This document shows, piece by piece, positions 45,345 through 57,059 of a DNA stretch of 64,000 bases. The position numbers and the translations under genes were made by a program. A model generated the notes under the pieces. The model was not told the DNA's origin and did no database searches. It saw only the letters and a program-made list of their open reading frames with translations. Every line of letters starts with the position of its first letter. Within the stretch, counting starts at the first letter, position 1. The stretch comes from Rhyzopertha dominica (Eukaryota > Arthropoda > Insecta > Coleoptera > Bostrichidae), in contig QCXZ01000041.1 of NCBI GenBank assembly GCA_025024175.1, forward strand, positions 15,371,786 to 15,435,785. The letters run 5' to 3'.

Positions 45345-46035
45345 CGCGAAAGTACACACATCGACAACGGTAATTTCAGCTCCCTAGTCTGAACGAACCT
45401 AGTTGCTTTAATAACACCGTGCCATTTCATCCCCTCGCGAAGTATTTACCTTCGACTGCAATACCTATTCACCCTCTACCTACCTTCCTGCAAGGTTTAC
45501 GCTCTTTTTATGGTTCATTTACACAGAACAAGAACGAATGCCAGGGCTTAAACAAGTTTTTCAAAGACGAAGTACGAATGCCAATTAAGTGCATTGCGGT
45601 GTGATAGTGAGAAACTGCAACCTTTAGGAGCAAGTATGTTAGTGACTAATGCATCGGCCGATCAATTAACATGCATTAAATTTAAGGTCAAATCTGTAAA
45701 TTCCTCGTTTGCAACACAAAGAAAACAAAGAAGAAATGTGGGATATGGTTATGACCATAATTAGTATGTAGCACTAAATCGGAATATCACAAGCATCGAG
45801 ACCTCGTTAAATTTAGTTCATCATTTGTAATGCATGAAGTTAACTGACTACAATACAAATTGCAGAATTTGACACTAATTGCTATACTTAACACCAAAAA
45901 CACGCTCGATGTGTTGGTTTATTAAAAATGGCAATATCAGTGTATCAATGTAAATGGAGGTTGAACTATTTCAAACTGTCAGTATAAAATTGTAACATCA
46001 AGATCGATCATGATAGCCCTGCTTATGACTGAATG
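45345..46035. other. Non-coding stretch
   Basis: Nothing is recognisable. A 61-codon frame at 45419-45604 has no family resemblance. Confidence 0.5.
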
Positions 46036-46039
46036 CGTT

Positions 46040-47838
46040 GTGTTGTTTTTTTTTGTTAAACGGCACACCTTAAATAATAAGAGGAAAAAAAACGTACGTT
46101 TACGACGACAAAAACCACCACTAAAAAATACCAAAAAACATGACTAACATACTTTTTCATGTATTTGCTATTACTTACTATTACAAGGTGTTTCTCGTTT
46201 AATGTTTCCGACAATTAATATCCACCAAAAATAAAAATAATTTACGTGGAGAGAAGAAGAATCCATGACCTTAGCACAGACTCTCAAAATATGCTCCACC
46301 TCTTTCCATACAATAATATAAAAGATTTTTGAGCTCTTGCAGCACTTTTTGGAATGTTTCACGTGGAATCCTTCAGCACTCGTTAATGATTATTTTTCGT
46401 AAATCTTTCAGGCATATAATTTGTGTTTTATAAGCCACGGATTTTAGATGACCCCATACAAAGAAATCCAAATACATAGGGCAAATCGGGTGAAAGTGGT
46501 GGACATTCAATGAGCAGGAAATCTATGATTTAACCAATTTCACATAACGCGCTGGGGCTCCATCGTTTGGGTAAAAAACAAGTGGTATGTGTCCAACATT
46601 TACATCAATGTCGCACTGGTTTTCTAATATTTCTGTAATTAGAGATCAATTAAATGAAAATTGAACCCACAATTGCGTCCATACATTCAGTTTCTAAGGA
46701 ATTTGCGTATGACCTTTTCAATTATTGTTATTCACACGGCTATTAAAAAATAACGTACATTCACCGCTGATGCAAGTATTTGTCATTGGATTTGGTGTTA
46801 AAGCCAAATATCTTATTCAATTTGTGTTGCTAAATTTCGCGCGTAAAATGGTCGTTTACTAAATATTGCAGTTGTTTTGAACATTTTAAAACAGTAGCAA
46901 ATTATTATTAACAAAAGAGTGTATAGTAGATAAAGCAAACCCAAGTGTGTGCATCGAGTTTCCTGCTCCTGCCGTTCCCACCAACTCATTTAGAACTTAT
47001 AGTCTTTTCCTTCATAATTTTGCAAAAGTGAAGTCTTCTGTCGAAGTTATCTTCGCCGATATCCTAAAGAGTTTTCATCTTACAATGATGGAATTTGTAC
47101 AGCTTTGTAACCAACAAATTAATAAGAAAGACAGTATCTGCGAAAAAGCTACGCAAGGAGCTAGTTGGATCCATGGCAAAATGACCAGCTATCTTAAGGT
47201 GGGCCATGTCATCAACTACCCTATTTACTACATATTCAGTGTTTTGGAATTTCATTCCCCAAGACATCAAGAATGTAACTAGCGTCCACAATTTTATAAT
47301 AAATAACATACCTGTGACCCTAATTAGAACGTTCTTATTTCAAAAACTAATAAAATAAGGTATGTGGCTATGTGGGCAATGAAAACATAAAGTAAATGAC
47401 TATGCAAATTTTTTAGTCACAACTTGGGCTGCGGTAAAGAGTTCAAATGTTTAAGTATTTCTGGCGTCCTACTTAAGTGGAGCATTTTTAACAACGATAT
47501 TATTTTTTGGCTATAATAACGACACATTTCTATTGTAGTTAAAAATACAATTTGTTGAAAAACTGCAAAACATCCGATCTTGCTTCATTATACTTATTGA
47601 TTTACTACCCCGTGAATGAGTGAAAATAGTAAAACCAATTAAATGGAGATGTACAACGAGGTATAGGTCGCCCCATTTATAATTTTTAAAAGGGTGTCTA
47701 CCCCGCTAAAAAGGAAAGCTCTATCTATTAAAAACTTATCCCAAAATTTGTCATCTGCAAACAAAAGTTGACCTGTTTTATGTGAATTTTGGAATTTCCC
47801 CTTTATTTAAAGTAATGTAATGTGGCAAAGTCACCCTC
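46040..47838 (-). pseudogene. Decayed second copy of the DD41D Tc1/mariner element
   Basis: The minus strand matches the element at 18646-20931 across its length. At 47580-47838 there is the long inverted repeat including the ACCCCG and AACTTATC segments. At 47064-47200 it reads VVDDMAHLKIAGHFAMDPTS (compare VVDEMAQLEVLGHFAMDPTS). Near 46440-46570 lie the RYVKLVKS and DLPYVFGFLCMGSS-like catalytic pieces, where stops and shifts abound. Near 46290-46330 it reads a degraded C-terminus, and near 46050-46090 the other end (CACACCTTAAATAA). It is shorter than the full-length copy because of deletions, and it cannot be active. Confidence 0.8.
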
Positions 47839-47849
47839 TATATAACTAT

Positions 47850-50810
47850 ATAATCCTCTCTTAACATTTTCATAGTAACCCAAATCAAACAATATTTTCA
47901 GCTTTTCTGTTTTACATACATTATTAACATTACACGTGATTTGATGACATAGTATACATCAATTTCTTCTACAAAATTATTTCCATCACGTATCCATTAC
48001 AGGAAACGAATTTTTTATTATGTGATGTATTAATAATTACCTACAACCAGAAGCCGCAATAAACCTCGTCCAACCCAAAACTTAGTTTAAGTTCATCACA
48101 TGGGTTTTTCGAAGCTGCATCAAAGCTCAAGCATCTATCAGGATATTAACACCAAGTATACAGGCTTCAATTATTGCTGTTTGTATTTTGAAAACAAAAT
48201 ATTAAGTAGTAATTAAGGAGTAATTTTTGTAAGTTAATATTCTGAGTATAACGCAATGTAAAAAAGATTAATCCGCTTCCACCAGATAATGCATTAGAAG
48301 TAAATACTTCAATTGTGGTAGGCTGGTTTTAACGAAAAGCTGGAAACAATGAACTCCTAAAACCGAATAGAGCATAAATCAGAATGTCGGAAATCGTTTA
48401 GGACTAAGCGGAAACGGCGTCATAACAATTTTATTGCTCAACCAGAGATGTGTCTAACCCAATCTCAATCATCGTACGATATGAGCTTATACTATGGAAG
48501 TACTGTCGGATTCCATGCATATTGCCATAGAAATTACATAGAAAACAGAGATGATTTTATGCTGCTGATTCACAAGGTTTTGCTTGTTTGTCTTTTGTAC
48601 ATAATAACAAGATGTACAAAAAGTGGTTTGTACAATATCTTAAGAACAATCTATGCAGATTTTATGGACCAGGCAGTAAATTATATGCCAGCTTCAAAAC
48701 GTATTTAATGTTATCATTTCGAATATGAAAAGGCCAGGCTAATCATTTTGTGCTTGGTTTCTTGACTGATTTGGATGTCCAAAATTATCAGTTATTTAGG
48801 TCACAACTTGACATTTTGCAAGTGTATTTGTGTTTACTAAAACTGTCCTTTAGATGAGGTGTTTTTATTTAGTCCTACATATCCACATTTAATGTTTTTC
48901 ATAAAGTGTTTATTGATAATACTTCTCTTAATTTATTTTCAATACAAACAAGGATATTTATTAGTAGAATATTCAAAAAAAGTAAATAAAAAATTAAAGC
49001 TGTCGCATTCACCTTACATAAATATGCTACAAAACAACTGTCAATCAACTGACAAAGCTGACGTGATATTTATAAAAAAGTTCCTTTTTCCAGATTTCAG
49101 CAAAATTGTTAGTCACTCACACCTAGAACATTATATTAACAGAAAGGTAATTTTAATAAGCTTCGAATAAATATTTAGCTTTTTACAGCACACTGCAAGA
49201 GGCAATATTTTCATTAAACACTATCTCATATATAGGTAAGGCCTAAACGGTATTAAATTACATGTTAACAAAGGGGCCCAGAAAAAATGATACACCCTAT
49301 GTAATGTAAAATAATGTTATAGCGTAGAGAGCTTGATTAGGCATAAATTTTTCGAAATTTTTAATATTAACTGAACAAACTTTTGTACTTACTTCTTGTC
49401 TTAGGTAACACAACTTATATAATATATTAATTAATGAAAAAAACTATGCATATTGTAGATACGATGTACTCGTATATTCAGTTTGATGCAAAAAAGGTGG
49501 TTGGTCTAAGCATTATTATTTTATTAAACATAAATGCATAAGGTATGATAAAACTATAATATACCCCATAGACTATGAAACAGTTTTCGCAATATTGTAA
49601 GTGGTTTTAACCTTTTGCCACAATTCTCGCGAAAATCCTTTCTAATTTCAGAGTGCAACGCAGTTTCAAACAGATGTTTTATTTTAACAAAATTTCCTCA
49701 TAGTTAAATTGGTAGCAAACAAAACTCAACTGATTATGTGTACATAACGACTCGATAAATCATTAAACAGATATCATATTACAGCAGACAACTGCACATT
49801 AACGAACAATATTTAAAAAAATGCGCTCGTTACAATCGCATTTAAAACCACTACTCAGGTAATTTCGAACAAAGCAAACACCCTCCCCGTAAATGCCTTA
49901 TTTACGATCTGTCAGAAATTATGACAAATCTCCACTCGGCCTTAATGAATTCCATTACTATAATCACTGCCACTTCACAAGCGACTAAATGACGACTGTT
50001 CGCTCGTAACGAACTTCTAAACGATTTGTTCAAAACGTTCTTGATAAAACGGATAGCCTCGGTAGAATTGAAAGGGGGATTTGGACAAAATTGGAAAGAA
50101 GTCGATGCCCGAAGGTTGTACGTGTTTTCCAAATATATGGCCGTCTTGATAATACTCCACCGTTAGATCGAGTAAAATGTGTTGTAAGGGCCATACGTCA
50201 CGATGCAAAGGGCGCAGCAGCGGCGTCGGTGTTGTGTTTCACCCTTCAAAACGTGACGTTTGCTTGGTTTAATAAAATAATAAAATACAATTAATTAAAT
50301 TAATTTGGATAAAAATAACTTTCCTCACAAAAAAAGAAATAGTAACTATTATTACCATTACCAAGTATTGTCGACGATAACTTAATCTACCCATTTTTGG
50401 ACATTTGATTTATTTACGAACTACAATTTCATAATACTGAGATTTAAAGGGAAATAGGGGTTTTATCGAGAGAGGATGTGTCAAAATTACTGCAAGTCGA
50501 CGATAAAGAACTTTTGTTAACAAAAGTAAAAGAACTTGAGACGTTTAGAATAATAAAAATCACATATTCCTATTTAGGCTTAAGTAGTTTTGCAATGAAA
50601 TGGGGAAAAGAAGTGGATCATATAACAAATTGAAACATCAATTGCAAACAAAAATCAAAAACTTCAAAATTCAATATTTCTTTAATTAAACACCTGTCAA
50701 CGAAATTTATATTGTAACAGATATTTTTAGCCTACTGGTTAACATAATCACGGAAATTTTATTAATTGGAAGGTATGGCAAGTGACATATCCTTCGAAAG
50801 AACATTTAAA
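47850..50810. other. AT-rich intergenic stretch
   Basis: Open frames (48448-48708, 48859-49170, 49902-50294) show no domains and AT-driven composition. No RNA gene or repeat boundary can be supported. Confidence 0.5.
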
Positions 50811-50816
50811 AGGGAC

Positions 50817-50937
50817 GTAAGAATTTAGGATGACAATGCCATCTGTCAGCATTACACTGACATGATGACAAGCTAGGTGGCTTGGTCATCATGTCAGTGT
50901 AATGCTGACAGATGGCATTGCCATCCTAAATTCTTAC
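50817..50937. repeat. Near-perfect long hairpin (53-bp arms)
   Basis: Arms 50817-50869 and 50885-50937 are complementary at 52 of 53 positions (A50832 lies opposite a changed base). The 15-base centre adds an AAGC/GCTT pairing. The total fold is 121 bp. It could be a very small foldback MITE or a transcribed hairpin (siRNA or miRNA precursor type). The near identity of the arms suggests recent origin. Confidence 0.85.
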
Positions 50938-50978
50938 TTTCATCATACCATTGCTTTGGTATATAAGCAAAACCAGTT

Positions 50979-51082
50979 CTATGCCGTGTTGTCTACACTA
51001 CACCTAAACTGCACTGATGAGCTGTAATGACAGCGAAATAGTACTATCTGCAGTTGGTTGAGGTGTAGACAGCACAGCATAG
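50979..51082 (+). ncRNA. Hammerhead ribozyme, type I, complete
   Basis: All core nucleotides are present: CTGATGA at 51014-51020, perfect 5-bp stem II GCTGT/ACAGC with loop AATG (51021-51034), GAAA at 51035-51038, a four-pair stem III ATAG/CTAT with a TA loop and C51048 as cleavage-site base (between 51048 and 51049). Inner stem I pairs AACTGCA (51007-51013) with TGCAGTT (51049-51055). An internal loop follows, then an outer stem of about 20 bp pairs 50979-50998 with 51063-51082. An internal loop in stem I facing loop II is the usual site of the tertiary contact that gives fast cleavage in natural hammerheads. It shows no sequence similarity to the family A copies. Predicted active, not tested. 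Confidence 0.85.
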
Positions 51083-51429
51083 ACATGCATTTTAATTTTA
51101 ATTTAAAGAGGACTTTAGTAGTATATCTTTTTTTGTGTTTCGTAAGAAATTGCCGAGTATTAATATATTTTTGTGAAAACAAATAAAAGCCACTTACAAG
51201 TAACGGGCGTTCATAAGAAACGGGTGATGGTTTGTGTTGCCGTGAACGTTATGTCCTGATAATGCAAGCGCGGACGTATGTGCAAGTAACTGAACGTCAC
51301 TGTCACTTTTGTCAAACGTGTCATACGAGCTTCATTACTTTCATCTGCTTATTTGTTACTTGCCTCAATCTTTTTCTATGACAGTTATTACAGAGTGAGA
51401 GCAATTCTTTTCAGAACTTCTGCTTTTTA

Positions 51430-52370
51430 TTTGATGGCTACAATGGCCCTTAATGTAGAACAGAAAACATTTATGACTGAAACCTATTTGGACATTTTCC
51501 GTACAAAGCTGTTTAGAGGAATACAAAGAGCAATACCCAGAAGAAGCTGTGGATTATAAAAAATTACAAAAACTCAAGAAAACGTAGGCAGAGTTAGGGG
51601 AATTGTGGAGAATGATGTACGAACAACTACGATTCCTCATTTATCGCAAAATGTGCAATTGCCCGTGGGCACTTGTCGCGCAATTTTGCACAAAGACCTA
51701 CGCTAACCTACAGAATTGCAGCAGTTTAAGAGTTATTACCACCTGATTTCCACGGGGCCAACAATATTGCCAGTGATTGTTAAACATGATATACGATGAC
51801 CTGAACCGTTTACGTTTAACTTTTTTCACGGATGAGGCATAGTTTTACAGAACAGGATTTATTAATTTGCAGAACATGAAAATATAGAGCTCAGTAATCC
51901 TAACGTCCTGGTTGAAACTACTTTGCAGCAATCAGTGTAAAGAGAATGGTTTTCAAAGATTATTAATAATCACCTTATTTTAAGTCACATTATATATTTT
52001 AGGTAATATTAATGCTAGGCAGTGCCAAGACCAACATTTGCGACTATTTTTAAATCAACCATATAACGATGAACCGCAGCACGGTTACTTCCAGCATGAT
52101 GCAATCCCTCACTGTACAGTAGAAACCCTAGCGTTATTACACGAATACTTCGAAAATTGCATAATCTAATAATTCGCTTTCCACCCAGATCTTGCGATTT
52201 AACTCCGTGTGACTTTTTTTTTAAAAACGTATAAAGAACTCTAGATTTCCAGCTACCATTAATGACCTAACTGATCTCCGACAGCGTCTAGTAGATCAAA
52301 TCAAAGAAATAAGCAAAGAATAATAAAATGTTATGCAGTGGGTGGGGGTCATATTCTGAAAAAATAATAA
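51430..52370 (+). pseudogene. Tc1/mariner-type transposase relic
   Basis: From about 51440, MALNVEQKTFMTETYLDIF resembles the N-terminal helix-turn-helix of this group. Later pieces are ELLPPDFHG near 51730-51760, FTDEA.FYRTGFINLQNMK near 51825-51880 (first-Asp block), HGYFQHDAIPHCTVETL near 52080-52130 (second-Asp block), FHPDLAI-like residues near 52175-52205 and a GGGHIL-like ending near 52345-52362. Stops and frameshifts separate the pieces. Family confident, lineage uncertain; inactive. Confidence 0.7.
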
Positions 52371-52556
52371 GTTGCGTAAAAGGTCTTATCACATGTCTAA
52401 AAAAAGGGAGTTATGTTGTACATGTTTGTTCATCCAACAGTTCTCATATTCATAAGATTAACAGGTTTACATACAACAGTAACCATTTTCACTCATTTTC
52501 ATCAGTGCAATGGAAGGACGAATACGTCAAATCTGCATAGAACTGAACGACCTAAT

Positions 52557-52751
52557 TTATACAGCTGGTGCTAGTTTTGCGTTAGAAAGAGAAATCCACG
52601 GCTTGTTGTTTTTAAGAACGCCGCTGGTGGAGTTGGTAATGCGTCTTTTTAGGTCATCTAAGTCTTTTGGCTTAATTTTATAAACGGTATTCTTAAGATG
52701 TCTCCACAGGAAATGCTCGAGGTAATAAGTTGTGCAGACTTTACTGGCCAT
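52557..52751 (-). pseudogene. Tc1/mariner transposase C-terminal fragment
   Basis: The minus strand reads YYLEHFLWRHLKNTVYKIKP and then LDDLKRRITN, the third-Asp region and tail of a transposase like that at 18646 (DFFLWGHLQSVVYKTQPTSL). The catalytic Asp itself is replaced by Glu. It is short and without ends. Confidence 0.65.
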
Positions 52752-52759
52752 TTTAGTGG

Positions 52760-55160
52760 ACCTCGCGTTTTAATCTAACGTTTTGCAAAGACAAAGTTAA
52801 GCTACTGCCAGACGTAAGCCTGATAATAAAATTGTGTTCTATCTCGCTGGAACCATATTTCTATATGGGGTGTTTCTCTTTGGTGTTCGAATAAATTACA
52901 CGGAAAATTGTAGTAGATGATGACTAAAAATTAACTCCATGATGACGTACGTCGAATTTCTATAGACAACTGTTTTTTCTTTAGTGGAATACCAAGTACC
53001 TATTTTTCTACTGATTTTTAAGGTAGATTTACGTCTCTATTCAGCCATTCAAATAACATACGCACTTACTAACAAAAGTAATAAAACATTATCAAAGCAA
53101 AGTAACAAATCTATATAATAATAATAAATAATAACATTTTTATCAAAAAAAGTAATAAATTAATCCATTATGTGTTCAAAGTGATTCCGTCTGCTTCAAA
53201 CTTAACTCTCACTTTCTTACGACTCCTTAAGTACACACTTTAATAATTTAATGCGCTGCATTCAATACAAATTCTATTCTTGAGAGTCTTCGATACATAA
53301 TTAGAGATATACGATAAATGATTTCTTTAAGATCAGGACAAATAAAAAAGTCTAGCTCTAGCTGGGAACCTACCTGCTTCACTATAATTTCAGATCCACC
53401 TACCATGGTAAAATGATTTAAATAATCGGTTACATTTCTTGCATAATGTAGTAATTCTTCCCATTGCAATATGATGTTGCGCCTAATTTGAAGGACACTT
53501 CCTCTAGGTACTCCGCTAGTTCATACCTCAAAAACAATCTAGATAGATTTGCACTGTGAGTGTACCTTTAGAGAATTTATAGTTGATGAGCTAGTGGTGT
53601 TTGTACAACAGCTTACGGGATTTGCATTTTTTCTTAACTTACCATAAATTGGAATCATATTTAATTAGAAATTAAATTGATCACAATTAATTACAAGGAA
53701 TAATTATTTAACAAGTGAATTAATTTGATGCAACTTGTCAGAATTAGATGGTTTCTAAAGACACCATTCTTTTTTCGCAAACAATTTACCTGAATTTTGG
53801 TCTTTACATTTTATTGTTTTTTATTTTTATTATTATTTTGTTGCATAGCCGATTAAAGATACTCGTACTTTAAATATCATATAAAGATACGTGACATTCC
53901 ATTTTGCAAAAAAAATCGACAATTGATTTTTTTACATAATTTATCGTATACAATTAATATAAGGATACCTGCAAGTATTTTTGTGCCATTTATAATAACA
54001 TAAATATAGGATGAGTATAAGAATTCATCTGTCAAAATAAGGAAGATACAGGATCGCGAACACCAAACCGAATATTTCTCTGGTTCTGATATAAATTTCT
54101 GAGTAACGATTTTAAAGAACAAAATCATTTGTACCCTTTAAGTTATGATTAAAAAAACAGTGGGCCAATAATGAGTCTCTTATTTAAATGTGTTTTCCAA
54201 CGATATTTGCCGTATTGCGATTAAAAAGTGTCCGTGACATCACCGACAAATGTCGCATGAACCAGTGCGCGAGATATATCCGCTAAAATAAAATAATAAC
54301 GATTGACATGTTTCAAAATTTCATTGACAGGTGCCAAAGTATAAGAATATTAAATTCATTCCATTTATCGGAGTCACACTGTCTTTATAAATATTTTTTA
54401 CAATTTCTTCGCGAAGCAATTATTTTAGATAAATAAACATGCACCCGCCACTGGAAGGCCACAGTTTACACCCCTTCAGGCCAGTTAAGTGGCTCTGCAT
54501 TCTTTTAACGTAAAGCAAATGTGGCACTCTGTTTTATCTCGGCATCTGTTCAATGTAAATTTTGAGAGGAAGCTGCCTGTCTCGGGGATCCGTTTTTCAG
54601 TAGCGGTCGCTGCTAAATAAATATTTATCAAAATGACATAGATTAGCTGCTGTTTATGAGCATTCGCTGGGAACGTTCTGGTTTGCAATGGCTTCGGTGC
54701 ACAGCTGAACAATCCGACAACTAGGCTTTGCGGTTTCGTCTATTCCATTTCGGATATTCAATAATTGCATTGAACAGGACGCTGTCTCACATTTCAATGT
54801 CGTGTTCAATTAGGGTGACGTATCAAACGGGAGGAAAGGGCGGTGACGGGGTCCTCAGTGGGGTTTGCAGAAAATTTGACATCTGAATTGGACCATGATT
54901 AGAACCGAAGCCACGCACCTCCTTGTTGTGGGTTATTGGAAAATGGGCTGGGTAAACTCATTATTCACGAAGCATAATACAAAAGTTCCAAGAGATTTCA
55001 AAAGATAAAAGTGTCATTTTTGCAAATTGGGTATTTGCCATGTATTTATAATTTATTAAATAATAAATTATTAAAAATAATATAAAATCCACAAAACAGC
55101 TGTTACAGCTTATAAATTCGAAACAATGGATCGTAAGGTGTATTTTTAATATTAAAAATG
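52760..55160. other. Non-coding stretch, with a GC-balanced block near 54420-54960
   Basis: No gene is supported. The block at 54420-54960 is more GC-balanced than its surroundings and lacks long frames, as conserved non-coding DNA often does; this is only a suggestion. Confidence 0.4.
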
Positions 55161-55175
55161 TGAATATTTAAAGGG

Positions 55176-56170
55176 ACCGCCAAAACGCGAACATATTGGC
55201 CGTGACGTCAAGTGTCTTGTAAATGGCCGCTTGTTTACATCTGGGGTCAGCTCAAGCGTCAGCCTCAGCCCGTCAATTTATCAGTTTGTTGTTTGCGTTC
55301 ATTTTGTGACAAGCGAATTAAATTACGCCAAGAAAAAGCGAAATACTTATGAGTTATGGCTTCTGAAGGCATGTTCATTGTTATGGAATTTGTGTACAGC
55401 AACGAGCGGCTCAACGCGGCGGAGATGAGGAACATAAAAGCAACAAGCAACAACAAGTGAACTTTTTATCAAATTAACGTAGCATTGATAATTTGATCAC
55501 AGTGGGTTGTTGGAAACATACTATTTGTAAACATAAAAATGTAAGAATCAAAAATGTACCCTAAACTTGACATTTATTTTAGAGGTCAGAATAAATATAA
55601 ACTGCCATTTATTTTCGGGGCTCTTGTGGCTCGTTTCCGGTCTTGCTAACAACGTCGTTCTTTATTATTACATTTCCCTGTATCAACTTAAAACGCATAT
55701 AATTTTTCATATCCTTTTCAAGCTATATCAAAATGGACACTGAATGGTAAACACTTATAACCCAAAAAGAATAATAATACTTACAGTAAGAATTAAGATG
55801 ATATTCACAACAGAAACACAAACTTTGCGATTTTGGCATATCACGTCTAGGGACATTAAACAACTTTTTCATACGTTGATAATCTCGAGGAACGGTTACA
55901 AAAAATTTGTTAGCTGTACTAACTGAAGTACTTTTATAACCATGTACAAAACAACACTTGTTTTGTTTTCCATACATAATAAATGCTTGTAAAAATACAC
56001 AAATCACTNTCTGGTGCGACCTCTTACACCGTCCTTTCAATAAACACCACACAAAAGCTTTTTCAATANAAGAATGATACCTCACCATTAAACAGCACGC
56101 TCCTCGGTAATGTTTACATGACACTTGACGTCACGAGTGAAATAACCTTGGATAGAAGCGTTTTGGCGGT
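55176..56170. mobile_element. Inverted-repeat-bounded segment, possible non-autonomous DNA transposon
   Basis: The ends are ACCGCCAAAACGC (55176-55188) and its reverse complement (56158-56170). A second matched block further in, GTGACGTCAAGTGTC with TGTAAA, is also inverted. No target duplication is obvious. A 34-codon frame at 55356-55460 (MASEGMFIVMEFVYSNERLN...) has balanced GC but no known relative. Alternatively, this is a bidirectional promoter region with two CRE palindromes. Confidence 0.5.
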
Positions 56171-56910
56171 GACTCCTAAGATTTCGAATTTCAGACCTGA
56201 AATTCTCTACCTACAAATATTTTTTTTATTTTTTAACATGGCGTACGATATGCGCTTCAAGATTCATTTTACGTAATTTTCAAAAAAAGTTATATTACCC
56301 AATTGTTTGATAGGTGAAAGACACATCCTACTTTTATCCATTATAGCTTGAGGAGCCAGCATAATAACAACGCATTGCAGACAATTGCCAAAGGCATGGC
56401 AAAAGCCACCCACGATTCTAATTGACATTGCTAGTCCTTCAGAAATGTGGTGTAAACCCAAAGATATATGGTGTTTACGACCTTTTACAGTTTGAATTCT
56501 TTAATAAATTTTGTGCCCCCCAACATAAATCCGTAACCTAAACTAACTAAAGAAGTAAATACAACTAATAATTAAAAATTTTCCACAAGTCTCAGTGTAA
56601 TACTGTGTTTTTTTACAACTATATTGTATTCCTGTGGGAGAAAGATTTCTATGGTTAAACCTCTGCACTAGTTGGTCAATAAACATTATACAATTAAATA
56701 TACAATTTTTCGACCCCATGAGGTAGACGTAGGCAACAGACCAATTAAAAAAATTCTTAGAAAGATTTAACCAAATAGATTTTTTGGTACTTAGGTAAAT
56801 GATTATGAATTGTTGCTGGTCTTTTCGATTTGATAATGGCAGGGATAGGCAGTAAATGGGTCATAAATAACCCTCTGATGCGAATTTGCACAATAGTTGT
56901 CTCTGGAAGG
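56171..56910. other. AT-rich stretch
   Basis: A 65-codon minus-strand frame at 56264-56461 has plausible amino-acid composition but matches nothing I know and has no supporting exon signals. Confidence 0.4.
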
Positions 56911-56911
56911 A

Positions 56912-57058
<147 letters not shown>

Positions 57059-57059
57059 A

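Noticed and set aside
48448..49170. Frames of 86 and 103 codons
   Set aside because: No domain resemblance, low-complexity hydrophobic/AT composition; expected by chance in AT-rich DNA.
52485..52515. Minus-strand CTGATGA followed by GAAA
   Set aside because: The eight bases between the blocks (AAATGAGT) cannot form stem II and no stem I closes.
56264..56461. 65-codon minus-strand frame with gene-like composition
   Set aside because: It matches no family I can name, and no splice or promoter signals were found around it.
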